Below are positions 1 through 7,146 of a stretch of 34,880 nt of DNA, piece after piece. The number at the start of each line of letters is the position of its first letter. Positions within the stretch are counted from its first letter, which is position 1. Source of the DNA: Methanoregula sp. Lineage in GTDB: Archaea > Halobacteriota > Methanomicrobia > Methanomicrobiales > Methanospirillaceae. The notes under the pieces were generated by a model, which saw only the letters and a list, made by a program, of their open reading frames with translations, ran no database searches and was not told where the DNA came from. The stretch covers positions 1 to 34,880 of the forward strand of contig JALOBP010000024.1 in the NCBI GenBank assembly GCA_023228295.1, given 5' to 3'. A program made the position numbers and the translations under genes.

Positions 1-98
1 AACAATGGGTCTACTGAAACAAGATGATGACCCGTTGGAGCACTGATGCGCATGTCGGAGAGACCCGTCGATCGTGAGTTCAAATCTCACCAACCCCA
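1..98 (+). tRNA. tRNA-Trp (CCA), 3' part, intron-containing
   Basis: The 3' exon is seen at 63-98: anticodon-stem strand CCCGT (64-68), variable loop 69-73, T stem GTGAG/CTCAC (74-78/86-90) with T loop TTCAAAT, acceptor strand CAACCCC (91-97) and discriminator A98. The 5' exon lies before the window; bases 1-2 would be A36 and A37. Identity as Trp is inferred from the intron: its guide segment GTTGGAG (34-40) is complementary to CTCCAAC, the anticodon loop of tRNA-Trp running into the intron start. GGGTCT (7-12) pairs with AGACCC (61-66), as expected for the helix bordering an archaeal bulge-helix-bulge splice site. No CCA is encoded at the end. Confidence 0.75.
3..62 (+). ncRNA. tRNA-Trp intron carrying box C/D methylation guide
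   Basis: The intron holds a box C-like ATGATGA (24-30), CTGA boxes at 14-17 and 43-46, and a C'-like TGATG (44-48). The fifth base upstream of the CTGA at 43 is G38, which faces C34 of the anticodon. The fifth base upstream of the CTGA at 14 is G9, which faces base 64, position 39 of the tRNA. Introns of euryarchaeal pre-tRNA-Trp are known to guide 2'-O-methylation at exactly positions 34 and 39, so the geometry supports the call. Boxes C' and D' overlap and are imperfect. Confidence 0.7.
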
Positions 99-244
99 CA
101 TTTCTTATTCAGGTGTTTTATAAAGACCGTGCAGGTTTTTGTTTTACCAGCGAAAGAGGGACTGGATGTAAGGATCTCATGACCGTTTACAGCAAGAACC
201 CCCTCCCGAATTCTTAATAGTCCCCGGCACGCAACCACTCTTCC

Positions 245-1036
245 ATGCAAGCAGAACTGCACCTCGTTGATGCTTTCACCAGTTCCCCGTTCCGCGGGAA
301 TGTTGCCGGTGTCTGTATCCCGGATGGTCCGGCCGATGTGATGTGGATGCAGCAGGTGGCCGCGGAACTGAAGCATTCCGAGACCGCGTTCCTCTTCCCG
401 TATGGAGAGGACTGGAACCTGCGGTGGTTCACCCCGGCAAAAGAGATTGAACTCTGCGGTCATGCCACGCTCGCCGCCGCGTCTGTCCTGTATTCAACCG
501 GCCGCGTGCTCCCAGACAAGGCAATCATCTTTGAAACGCTCTCCGGTAAACTGACAGTACGGCAGGACGGGGACTGGATCAGCATGGACTTCCCGGCAGA
601 ACCCCCGGCCACATCCATGCCGATCCCCGGCCTCGGGCAGGCGCTCGGGGTCGAGCCGCTGTATACCGGTCGTAACCGGTTCGATATTATCGTGGAACTG
701 CCCCTCGCGGACGACGTCTGCACGCTCGAACCCGATATGGACGCACTCTCTGTCATCCACGCCCGGGGTTTCATCGTCACGGCAGTTTCTGATCTCCCGC
801 ATTTCGACTTCGTTTCCCGGTTCTTTGCGCCATCCGTGGGCATACCGGAAGACCCGGTGACCGGCTCGGCCCACTGCTGCCTGGCGCCGTACTGGGGCGA
901 TAAACTGGGAAAAAACGAGATGACCGGGTTCCAGTGCTCGGGCCGGGGTGGGTCGGTCCGGATGAAACTGAACGGCGATCGCGTCATCCTTGCCGGCCAG
1001 GCAGTGCAGGTATTCTCGGGAAAGCTGCGGGTATAA
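245..1036 (+). CDS. PhzF-family isomerase/epimerase-like protein
   Basis: A 263-aa protein of the PhzF phenazine-biosynthesis-like family, which has a diaminopimelate-epimerase-like fold; 260-300 aa is usual. Visible family signatures are GNVAGV near residue 19, the SETAFL segment with the catalytic-type Glu at about residue 46, ELCGHATLAA near 90, and PEDPVTGSAHC near 210. PhzF itself isomerises a dihydro-hydroxyanthranilate, but most archaeal members have unknown substrates, so only an isomerase-type activity in the cytosol can be suggested. It stands alone between the tRNA and a convergent small gene. The ATG at 245 starts the first conserved strand, and no strong Shine-Dalgarno is seen. 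Confidence 0.9.
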   Translation: MQAELHLVDAFTSSPFRGNVAGVCIPDGPADVMWMQQVAAELKHSETAFLFPYGEDWNLRWFTPAKEIELCGHATLAAASVLYSTGRVLPDKAIIFETLSGKLTVRQDGDWISMDFPAEPPATSMPIPGLGQALGVEPLYTGRNRFDIIVELPLADDVCTLEPDMDALSVIHARGFIVTAVSDLPHFDFVSRFFAPSVGIPEDPVTGSAHCCLAPYWGDKLGKNEMTGFQCSGRGGSVRMKLNGDRVILAGQAVQVFSGKLRV

Positions 1037-1196
1037 TTATTCCCTGATGGACCTTGCGGACATTTTGGATCCTGTTGAGCCATACTGATCCGGATACCTG
1101 ACAGGCAAAAACGGGAAGGCCGGACCGGGTGTCCGGCGCCGGGCCGTCGTTCCCGGTCACGCTATGCGGAGAAAAAAGTGGTTCACTGAAAGAAAG

Positions 1197-1475
1197 TTAT
1201 TGGAATCTCCCACATCCCTCTTGGCAGACCAGGTAGGCGGGATAGCAGGTAGCACCGCAGCCGGCATAGGCGCCAGAACCCCGGCAGGGTGCCAGGCAGG
1301 CTGTGTATTCGTAGTAACAACCACAGTCATCTGCGTTGGTCGGCGCCTGCAGGTTCGCCTGCTGCGGGAGGTCCACGGCATAGTAGTGCGCACCGGCAAC
1401 AATAGTCCCTGCGATCGATAAGCATACCATAAACAATATGAGCCGGGCAAGCGGAGATTTTGGAGATTCGGTCAT
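1197..1475 (-). CDS. small Cys-rich single-span membrane protein
   Basis: A 92-aa protein with a basic N-terminus, one membrane span at about residues 10-30 and an external segment of some 55 residues holding eleven cysteines, several in CxxxC-like pairs. The span and following AVDLPQQ motif are nearly the same as in the protein at 34110-34442, so the two are paralogues at opposite ends of the window. The function is unknown; the Cys-rich part could be disulphide-bonded outside the cell or bind metal. No partner gene is adjacent. Confidence 0.7.
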   Translation of the reverse strand: MTESPKSPLARLILFMVCLSIAGTIVAGAHYYAVDLPQQANLQAPTNADDCGCYYEYTACLAPCRGSGAYAGCGATCYPAYLVCQEGCGRFQ

Positions 1476-1707
1476 TTTGTAAAAAACCCGTCCTCACGAA
1501 CCAGTCGTATTGTCTGGTTGGGGTGAAGGGTATATTAACACTGGGAACCTGGAAGAAAAACAGGGGGGGGAAATTCCAAATGCCAACAGAATCCGGCGGG
1601 ACATCTTTCCTCTGTCCCTCATCGGCCGGAATATTCTCGTTTCGTATCTTAGCAGGATAACATCCGCAGACACATTCCCGGCATGAACGGGAACCGAGGT
1701 CCCTGCA

Positions 1708-1749
1708 GGAGATAACCTTCGATTGTGGGTTCAAATCTCACCATCTCCG
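1708..1749 (+). pseudogene. tRNA-like 3' remnant
   Basis: A perfect T arm is seen: GTGGG (1725-1729), loop TTCAAAT, CTCAC (1737-1741), followed by a 7-base acceptor strand (1742-1748) and G1749. GGAGAT at 1708-1713 pairs fully with ATCTCC at 1743-1748, so the short molecule closes an acceptor stem but has no room for D and anticodon arms. It resembles the end of the tRNA at 63-98, and both are followed by CATTTCTTA. An internally deleted tRNA or an integration scar is the likely explanation. A longer intron-bearing reading exists (GAGGT 1696-1700 with ACCTT 1715-1719) but lacks a matching 5' acceptor. Confidence 0.5.
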
Positions 1750-1825
1750 CATTTCTTAAAAAAAGATCTTTTGGATCCTCTTATCAGGAGTTACGGATAT
1801 CTTAACCTGAGCTGAAAAAGGGGAT

Positions 1826-2569
1826 TTACATCCCGGCATAGTTCTCGTTACTTAATCGCAATGAATAATATTCCATCCTGATTATCTGGCCCCACATTGG
1901 TTTTTGTCCATTGGATATTTTCACCTTGACAACCGGTGACTGGGGGAAATGAACCGGTATTGAAAAAACGTTATTGTTTCCGGGGGGTTGCCCGGTAGCA
2001 TCAGCCTCATAGACAAGATTGTCATTTATTTCGATTTTCATCCATCGCCCTGCAGGGACATCACTTCCTGATAAGAGTCCAACCAGCGTGAGAGTGTTCC
2101 AGCCTTTTCCGGAAGGATCGGAAAATGTTCGCCAGATACTCGATTCGGTGGAACCGGCAAGGAGATTGACTTCGGTCCCATATTCGCCATGCCCTTCAAC
2201 AATCCATGGGCCGTTCTCTGTACAGGATCCCACAGTTTTCCCGGACCATGATGCAACGTGTTCCCATGCACGCCAGTCATCCATGGTATTCCAGATCACC
2301 GAGAGGGAATTGTCATGCGGGATCATGGCCTTGGGGGATTGCGCGGGTGTGAACGTGCCCTCCATGGCAGGCTCCGGAGTGAGATTGAGAAAACTGAATG
2401 CGATTATGCACAGGATGATAAAAATTGCAATCAGAAAAAATGCAATAATTTTATCGATACCGATAACCCCCCCGGTTTTTTGAGGTTCGTTAATACGGCA
2501 GCCGCAACCGGGGCAGATCTCAGCATTATCGTATTGCATCTGTTTTCCGCATGTCGGGCAAAATTTCAT
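1826..2569 (-). CDS. zinc-ribbon membrane protein with external domain
   Basis: A 247-aa protein. It begins with a zinc ribbon (C4, C7, C19, C22; CPTCG and CPGCGC), followed by a membrane span at about residues 40-62 and an external domain of about 180 residues rich in Trp, Gly and Ser that looks beta-rich. This layout of cytosolic zinc ribbon, helix and exported domain is common in methanogen surface proteins of unknown role. It is transcribed towards the tRNA remnant and divergently from fae-hps. The start is fixed by the zinc ribbon directly after the ATG. Confidence 0.8.
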   Translation of the reverse strand: MKFCPTCGKQMQYDNAEICPGCGCRINEPQKTGGVIGIDKIIAFFLIAIFIILCIIAFSFLNLTPEPAMEGTFTPAQSPKAMIPHDNSLSVIWNTMDDWRAWEHVASWSGKTVGSCTENGPWIVEGHGEYGTEVNLLAGSTESSIWRTFSDPSGKGWNTLTLVGLLSGSDVPAGRWMKIEINDNLVYEADATGQPPGNNNVFSIPVHFPQSPVVKVKISNGQKPMWGQIIRMEYYSLRLSNENYAGM

Positions 2570-2657
2570 TAAAACTAATTTTTTTTAATTGTGATAATAT
2601 TTTTGATTTATTTTTCCGGGTCGCTGATGATGATACTTGCCAGTCCATCTTGAAATG

Positions 2658-2700
2658 TTTATCATATGTTAAAGGCACATACTACACACAGAATCTGGAG
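2658..2700 (+). promoter_or_regulatory. candidate promoter and RBS of fae-hps
   Basis: A TATA-like TTTATCATA at 2658-2666 lies about 43 bases before the ATG at 2709, and GGAG at 2697-2700 sits 8 bases before it. Both fit an archaeal gene with a short leader. They are read by eye only. Confidence 0.4.
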
Positions 2701-2708
2701 AATTTTTG

Positions 2709-3890
2709 ATGTATCTTGTCGGAGAAGCACTTATTGGCGACGGCGCAGAGCTGGCGCATATCGACCTTTTGATGGGAGATAAGGAAGGTCCCATCGGTTC
2801 AGCGTTTGCAAATGCCGTATCGCAGTTATCCATGGGACACACCCCGCTCCTTGCGGTAGTACGGCCGAACCTGCTGACAAAGCCGGCAACGGTTGTCATC
2901 CCGAAGGTCACCCTGAAGGATATGTCGCAGGTCAACGAGATGTTCGGCCCGGTGCAGGCCGCGGTTGCAAAGGCAGTTGCGGACTGTGTTGAAGAGGACC
3001 TGTTCAAGGGAATCGATGTCGAGTCATGCGTTATTCTCGTGTCCGCATTCGTCCACCCGGACGCCAAGGACTACAACAAGATCTACCGGTACAACTATGG
3101 CGCAACCAAGCTTGCCCTTCACCGTGCCCTCGACAAGTTCCCGGATGTCAAGACGCTCGTGTTCGAGAAAGACCGTGCAGCACACGGTATCATGGGATTC
3201 AAGGTCACCCGGCTCTGGGACGCACCCTACCTCCAGGTTGCCATGGACCTCGTGGACATGGGCAAGGTTGCCCAGGTCTTGAAGGAAGTGCCTGAGAACG
3301 ACCACGTGATCATCGAGGCAGGAACCCCGCTCATCAAGAAGTTCGGTCTCGGCGTCATCGGCGAGATCCGGAAGCTCCGCCCGAACGCGTTCATCATCGC
3401 GGACATGAAGATCCTCGACACCGGCAACCTTGAAGCCCGCATGGCAGCCGATGCAACCGCGGATGCAGTCGTTGTTTCCGGCCTTGCCCCTACCTCGACC
3501 ATTGAGAAGGCAATTTCGGAAGCTCGCAAGGTCGGCATCTACTCGATCGTCGATATGCTGAACGTGACGAACCCGGCCAAGCTCATCGCGAGCCTGAAAG
3601 TCAAGCCCGACATCGTTGAGCTCCACCGTGCCATCGATGTTGAGGAGAGTGCCCATGCATGGGGCGACATTCCGGCAATCAAGAAGGCGGCTGGCGGGAA
3701 ACTGCTCGTCGCAACCGCAGGCGGCATCCGTGTCGATGTTGTGAAGGACGCACTCAAGGCTGGCGCTGATATCCTCGTGGTCGGCCGTGCAATCACTGCG
3801 TCGAAGGATATCGGCCATGCAGCAGATGAGTTCCTCGACCAGCTGAACCGGGATGAGATTGACCAGTTCAGGGTTATGACGGATTTCTAA
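2709..3890 (+). CDS. fae-hps: bifunctional formaldehyde-activating enzyme / 3-hexulose-6-phosphate synthase
   Basis: A 393-aa fusion. Residues 1-160 are formaldehyde-activating enzyme, with the catalytic-type His17 in GDGAELAHIDL, and about 165-393 are 3-hexulose-6-phosphate synthase, a (beta/alpha)8 barrel of the OMP decarboxylase superfamily with ADMKILDTG and GGIRVDV phosphate-binding-type motifs. In methanogens the Hps part, with an isomerase, makes ribulose-5-phosphate from fructose-6-phosphate and releases formaldehyde. The Fae part condenses this with tetrahydromethanopterin, feeding the C1 pathway. The length is that of the family. ATG 2709 is preferred over TTG 2706 because GGAG lies 8 bases upstream. 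Its 3' end recurs at 5049, 17359 and, degraded, at 27137. Confidence 0.97.
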   Translation: MYLVGEALIGDGAELAHIDLLMGDKEGPIGSAFANAVSQLSMGHTPLLAVVRPNLLTKPATVVIPKVTLKDMSQVNEMFGPVQAAVAKAVADCVEEDLFKGIDVESCVILVSAFVHPDAKDYNKIYRYNYGATKLALHRALDKFPDVKTLVFEKDRAAHGIMGFKVTRLWDAPYLQVAMDLVDMGKVAQVLKEVPENDHVIIEAGTPLIKKFGLGVIGEIRKLRPNAFIIADMKILDTGNLEARMAADATADAVVVSGLAPTSTIEKAISEARKVGIYSIVDMLNVTNPAKLIASLKVKPDIVELHRAIDVEESAHAWGDIPAIKKAAGGKLLVATAGGIRVDVVKDALKAGADILVVGRAITASKDIGHAADEFLDQLNRDEIDQFRVMTDF

Positions 3891-3911
3891 ATCCGGTCAG
3901 AATCCTTTTTT
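3878..3911 (+). terminator. terminator overlapping the fae-hps stop codon
   Basis: GGATTT (3881-3886) pairs with AAATCC (3889-3894), extended by GAC/GTC (3878-3880/3896-3898) around one bulge, and is followed by six T at 3906-3911. The stop codon lies inside the hairpin. The same arrangement occurs after the 3' fragments at 5288 and 17499 with different but still pairing bases. Confidence 0.6.
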
Positions 3912-4025
3912 GCATATCCGATTTTCTGCAAATATTTTACCGGTACTGCGGTATCTTTCCTGTTGTTATCGGCTCAGCCATGACCGCATTTCTTTTATAA
4001 TCCCAAGTGCATATGACCGGTACGT

Positions 4026-4259
4026 ATGACTGAAACGCTGGAAACCGTAGTAACCGGGGATCCAATCGATATCCCGAAAAAGATGCGGGAGATGCTCCGC
4101 ATCCAGAACGGGGACCGGATACGCTGGACCTATGACGGGGACCTGCTGGTCGCAGAAGTCATCAAGAAGAAAAAGGGCGTCCTGAAGTCCCTGATCGGGA
4201 AATATCATGGCGAACCTACGGACTCGGTGGCAACCCACAATATCAGCGGCGCACGATGA
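4026..4259 (+). CDS. AbrB/SpoVT-type antitoxin
   Basis: A 77-aa protein whose residues 5-47 read as an AbrB-type swapped-hairpin DNA-binding domain (GDPIDIPKKMREML, then a GDRIRW strand and a basic KKKK stretch). The C-terminal tail would wrap the toxin. The next gene, a PIN-domain toxin, begins at 4256 with an ATGA overlap, the usual layout of a VapBC-like pair, in which the antitoxin binds the toxin and represses the shared promoter. It lies just downstream of the fae-hps terminator in the first accessory module. Confidence 0.85.
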   Translation: MTETLETVVTGDPIDIPKKMREMLRIQNGDRIRWTYDGDLLVAEVIKKKKGVLKSLIGKYHGEPTDSVATHNISGAR

Positions 4260-4668
4260 AGACTGCGGTCATTGACTCTGTGGTTATCATCGGCGCTTTT
4301 TACCGCAGTGACCAGTGGCATGCGCAACGCCGATCATCCGTTCGGTAGATGACGGGGAGTCCCCCGCTGTCATCACGGATTTTATCCTTGCCGAAGTACT
4401 CAATTTCCTGCATCAGAAGGCCGGCCACGATGCCGCGGTCGAGACGCTCGAAGTGCTGGAATCCTCTGAAAATATCACGATCGTCCGGATCACCGATCCC
4501 CAGTTCTCTGCCGGTAAAGCCCTTTTTGCGAAATACCCGCGGCTGTCCCTTGTGGATGCGCTTACTGTTGCGTGTATGAACGATCTCGGCCTTACTGATA
4601 TCTATTCATTCGATTCGGATTTCGATGGTATTCCCGGCATCACCCGTAGAGACCAGCCAGGCTCCTGA
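4256..4668 (+). pseudogene. PIN-domain toxin (VapC-like), frameshifted
   Basis: The ATG at 4256 overlaps the antitoxin stop. This frame encodes the PIN start (MKTAVIDSVVIIGAFYRSD) with the first acidic residue, then stops at about 4346. The rest of the domain continues in the frame one base back, from about 4325 to 4668, with ILAEVLNFL, SLVDALTVACM and SFDSDFD carrying the remaining acidic metal-binding residues. Joined, the two frames give a normal PIN protein of about 136 aa, an Mg-dependent RNase. A missing base near 4325-4330, within CATGCGCAACGCC, explains the break. It may be a real inactivating mutation or a sequencing error. A GTG at 4315 would give only a headless domain. Confidence 0.8.
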
Positions 4669-4696
4669 CATATATTATGAGGAATGGTATCTTCTG

Positions 4697-4960
4697 ATGC
4701 ACCCCTTCGGAATTGTTGTGGAGAAACACCTGGACGGCTATGTTGCTTATCCGGTTGATCGGAAAGGTATCGTTATCGGAGAAGGCGATACCAGTGAGGA
4801 AGCAGTTGCCGAGGTCACCTCCGCGATCCAATTCCATAACGAGACGTTTGACAAGGGCAGCGGCGATTACACCAAAGAACGGAAGCAATGGCTTGAGAAG
4901 GATCCGGAAAAATATCATACAGCGGTCATTGCGCACGGGAAGAAAAAAACCCGGTCGTGA
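4697..4960 (+). CDS. HicB-like (UPF0150) protein
   Basis: An 87-aa protein. Residues 3-50 (FGIVVEKHLDGYVAYPVDRK, then GEGDTSEEAVAEV) fit the partial RNase-H-like fold of HicB-type antitoxins, and a charged tail follows. Such proteins usually pair with a small HicA RNase, but none is adjacent, so this may be an orphan or have another job. ATG 4697 is preferred, being directly before the domain with a GAGGAAT stretch upstream. An upstream start at 4625 would overlap the toxin gene and adds unrelated residues. Confidence 0.7.
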   Translation: MHPFGIVVEKHLDGYVAYPVDRKGIVIGEGDTSEEAVAEVTSAIQFHNETFDKGSGDYTKERKQWLEKDPEKYHTAVIAHGKKKTRS

Positions 4961-5048
4961 TTTTTTTATTAACTTTTCATGAACGTTTCATAATTTTACA
5001 ACTGGTTCAGGATTGAACCATATGGAACAACAGTGAACCGATTCGACC

Positions 5049-5288
5049 GCCCACGCATGGGGAGACATCCCCGCGATGAAGAAGGCAGCAGGCGGAAAGT
5101 TACTCGTCGCAACTGCCGGCGGTATCCGTGTGGATGTTGTGAAGGATGCACTCAAGGCCGGTGCTGATATCCTTGTTGTCGGCCGTGCAATCACTGCGTC
5201 GAAGGATATCGGGCATGCAGCCGATGAGTTCCTCGACCAGCTGAACCAGGAAGAGATCGACCAGTTCAGGGTTATGACTGACTTTTAA
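5049..5288 (+). pseudogene. fae-hps 3' fragment, copy 1
   Basis: Eighty codons collinear with residues 315-393 and the stop of the intact gene, still in one open frame, with mostly synonymous differences. It begins abruptly at the equivalent of base 3651, with no 5' gene, promoter or Fae domain, so no functional enzyme is expected. It reads NQEEIDQF near the end, as copy 2 does, whereas the intact gene reads NRDEIDQF. It keeps the terminator. Confidence 0.9.
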
Positions 5289-5307
5289 AAAGTCAGAATA
5301 TTTTTTT
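5278..5307 (+). terminator. terminator of fae-hps copy 1
   Basis: CTGACTTT (5278-5285) pairs perfectly with AAAGTCAG (5289-5296) around a three-base loop that falls in the stop codon, followed by seven T at 5301-5307. Confidence 0.65.
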
Positions 5308-5461
5308 ACATTCTTTTTGGAATCGCCGGGATCGACACCTTCAGTCAGGTCCGGGCAAATTTTCATTTGCAGTGAAATGACCGGTCATTATTTCTCTCTT
5401 TTATTCAGACAGACCATTTCTCCATTTATACAAGGCACAATCTTTATCGTCGCATCTGGCC

Positions 5462-5491
5462 AAGATTGTACAACTGTATAATCTTATACAG
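5462..5491 (+). promoter_or_regulatory. overlapping palindromes, candidate operator
   Basis: CTGTATAA/TTATACAG (5474-5481/5484-5491) is a perfect 8-bp palindrome with a 2-base centre. AAGATT/AATCTT (5462-5467/5480-5485) overlaps it. The site contains a TATA-like core and lies 30 bases before the ATG of an antitoxin-like gene start at 5521, as an autoregulatory operator would. Confidence 0.45.
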
Positions 5492-5520
5492 GTTCATGGA
5501 GCATTGGAGTGTTATTTACC

Positions 5521-5613
5521 ATGGAGACCGCAAGCGAAGTTGCGAATAAAAGGGTTGCCTTGACGCCGAGCACCTGGGCCGCTCTGTCGGTCCTGAAAGA
5601 ACCGGGAAAATCC
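5521..5613 (+). pseudogene. truncated VapB-like antitoxin, N-terminal end
   Basis: From ATG 5521 about 31 codons encode a start resembling small archaeal antitoxins of the ribbon-helix-helix/DUF7557 kind: a strand (ANKRVALTPSTW) followed by a helix and LKEPGKS, where such proteins usually continue with DDLL. At about 5613 the similarity stops and the sequence becomes the reverse strand of a membrane-protein gene. The gene is cut by a rearrangement. Family assignment rests on a short segment. Confidence 0.45.
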
Positions 5614-5855
5614 CTTGGCGCCCCGATGGCCGCCTTCACCTGCCCGCTGTGTGCTATGAGCTGGATCTGCACCACGACAACGTTGGCGACTGCGGCGGTG
5701 ATGATGCGGATGAAGAATCTGACGAGATAGCCCGAGGGGTCAGCGGCGACCGGGGCCGGGTTGATGTGCAGGATGACAAGCAGGTATAGGAGGCCGCTTG
5801 CCATCGTGGCTGCGAATACCACGACAGCAGGTGCACCCAATCGTGTCTGAACCAA
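5612..5855 (-). pseudogene. C-terminal fragment of a multi-span membrane protein
   Basis: On the minus strand this encodes two to three membrane spans (AATMASGLLYLLVIL; FFIRIITAAVANVVVVQIQL) that align with the last 75 residues of the intact protein at 20685-21272 (ATLASGGAYLALIF; FLFRVAAAAVVNAVVVQV). No N-terminal half is adjacent; a matching N-terminal part lies at 11617-11804. The open frame runs past the homology into the cut antitoxin gene, so the true end of the gene is lost. Confidence 0.7.
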
Positions 5856-5937
5856 TGTCAGAATGTGTATAAAAAAAAATTATCGTTATTTTACTATTCC
5901 GATAACCATGTCTCTCTCGTGAGAAAGATCAACCCGA

Positions 5938-7146
5938 TCAGTGCCGATAGTACAGGTCCAGCAGTGTCCCGGTCTTTGCATCCACCCAGCCATTCGCCGG
6001 GACCGGCCACTGCCAGCCCCGGATCGTCTCATCATTAAACTGCACCTTCCATGCAAGCGGGACGCTGCCGGGCTTCGGGATGACCTTATCCGGGTTGTGG
6101 AAATCCATCCACCGTAATTCAGCGGAAACGATTTGGAGGCTGTCAGCGGATGCCGGATAGATCTTTTCTGCCTCCTGCTGTACGGTTTTTATCGCCGCAT
6201 CCCTTGATATTACCGGCTCTGCCGGTAATGCTACAGCATCCTCATTAAGACTCCATGACTTGTGGTAGTTGACGACATTTCCTGCAACGGAGTCCACCGT
6301 GACAACGATCCCGTCGCTGTCGCAGGGGACGCCGTGGATGACTCTCCGGTAAACAAAGACATATTTCCCGGCGATCTTCTCGCCGGGCATCCCGAGAGGA
6401 TCCAGCCGGGCATCAACTTGGACGACGGGTATATCCCCGTTGCGTTCACGGATCTCCCAGTTCGCTGTCTGTTGTGCAGCATCCATCGTGACAGATGGTG
6501 TCTCGGGCCGGTCCTGGTGCGTGATACCAATGGAGTACGAGCTCAGGTCGCCCGTGTCCGCATCGAAACTTCCCTGAACGAGTTTTTTCTCGTCCCTGTA
6601 CAGGATAAATTCCCATCCCCGCAGGTATTGAGAGCCGTCAGAAAATGTCATCCTTACCCGGTCGGGTGTCAATTGCGGGAACGCACTGCGGGCAAGGTCT
6701 TTGGCTTTTTCGATCGAGATCTTTGCATCTTCCTGCGCGGGATTATAATAATCACCGGTCATCGCATCGATGAAAACTGTTTCATTCCGTGTGGATTGCA
6801 TACTCGCATCCGGCACCAGTTCGATGATGTAGAGTGGTTTTTTCTTGTAATGATCAGTCAGTTCAATCCGTGTGATAGAGTGGGTGTGTTCGCTATAGTC
6901 ATCACGTACAAGTGTTATCGCCTCCTCCCGGGAAATACTGGGAGATGGGTTCTCTGTCGTAGTTGTTGCCATCACCGTATTTGATGCGGTTTTTGAAGGA
7001 CCCACATCACGAATCACGGAAGATTCGTTAATGGGTGGAGACGAAAGGGAGGTGTTCTTCATCAGAGGCAGGATAAGGAAAATACTGGCAGCAACAAGGA
7101 CAAAGACCGTCGTTATGGCAAAAGCAATCAGATCTTTTTGTCTCAT
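5938..7146 (-). CDS. signal-anchored PepSY/YcdB-like exported protein
   Basis: A 402-aa protein with an N-terminal span at about residues 7-30, a Ser/Thr-rich linker, then repeats of the PepSY type (SREEAITLVRDDY; SIEKAKDLARSAFP; SRDAAIKTVQQEAE), each followed by a strand pair ending like VDAKTGTLLDLYY. These domains are thought to bind or inhibit peptidases or act as ligand-binding modules outside the membrane. ATG 7146 overlaps the stop of the upstream gene as ATGA, with GGAGG just upstream, so the two are translationally coupled. Its last 141 bp are repeated at 11474-11614. Confidence 0.85.
   Translation of the reverse strand: MRQKDLIAFAITTVFVLVAASIFLILPLMKNTSLSSPPINESSVIRDVGPSKTASNTVMATTTTENPSPSISREEAITLVRDDYSEHTHSITRIELTDHYKKKPLYIIELVPDASMQSTRNETVFIDAMTGDYYNPAQEDAKISIEKAKDLARSAFPQLTPDRVRMTFSDGSQYLRGWEFILYRDEKKLVQGSFDADTGDLSSYSIGITHQDRPETPSVTMDAAQQTANWEIRERNGDIPVVQVDARLDPLGMPGEKIAGKYVFVYRRVIHGVPCDSDGIVVTVDSVAGNVVNYHKSWSLNEDAVALPAEPVISRDAAIKTVQQEAEKIYPASADSLQIVSAELRWMDFHNPDKVIPKPGSVPLAWKVQFNDETIRGWQWPVPANGWVDAKTGTLLDLYYRH

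Noticed and set aside
460..1083. 207-codon minus-strand frame opposite the PhzF gene
   Set aside because: Antisense of a well-supported gene, low-complexity Ser/Arg/Pro product without domains.
3024..3818. 264-codon open frame on the minus strand within fae-hps
   Set aside because: It lies wholly opposite a certain enzyme gene; its composition (Asp/Val/His-rich) reflects the antisense of a codon-biased gene.
5076..5288. Fae-Hps fragment as a functional 70-aa gene
   Set aside because: It is an exact 3' piece of the barrel enzyme without a start region, promoter or catalytic half.
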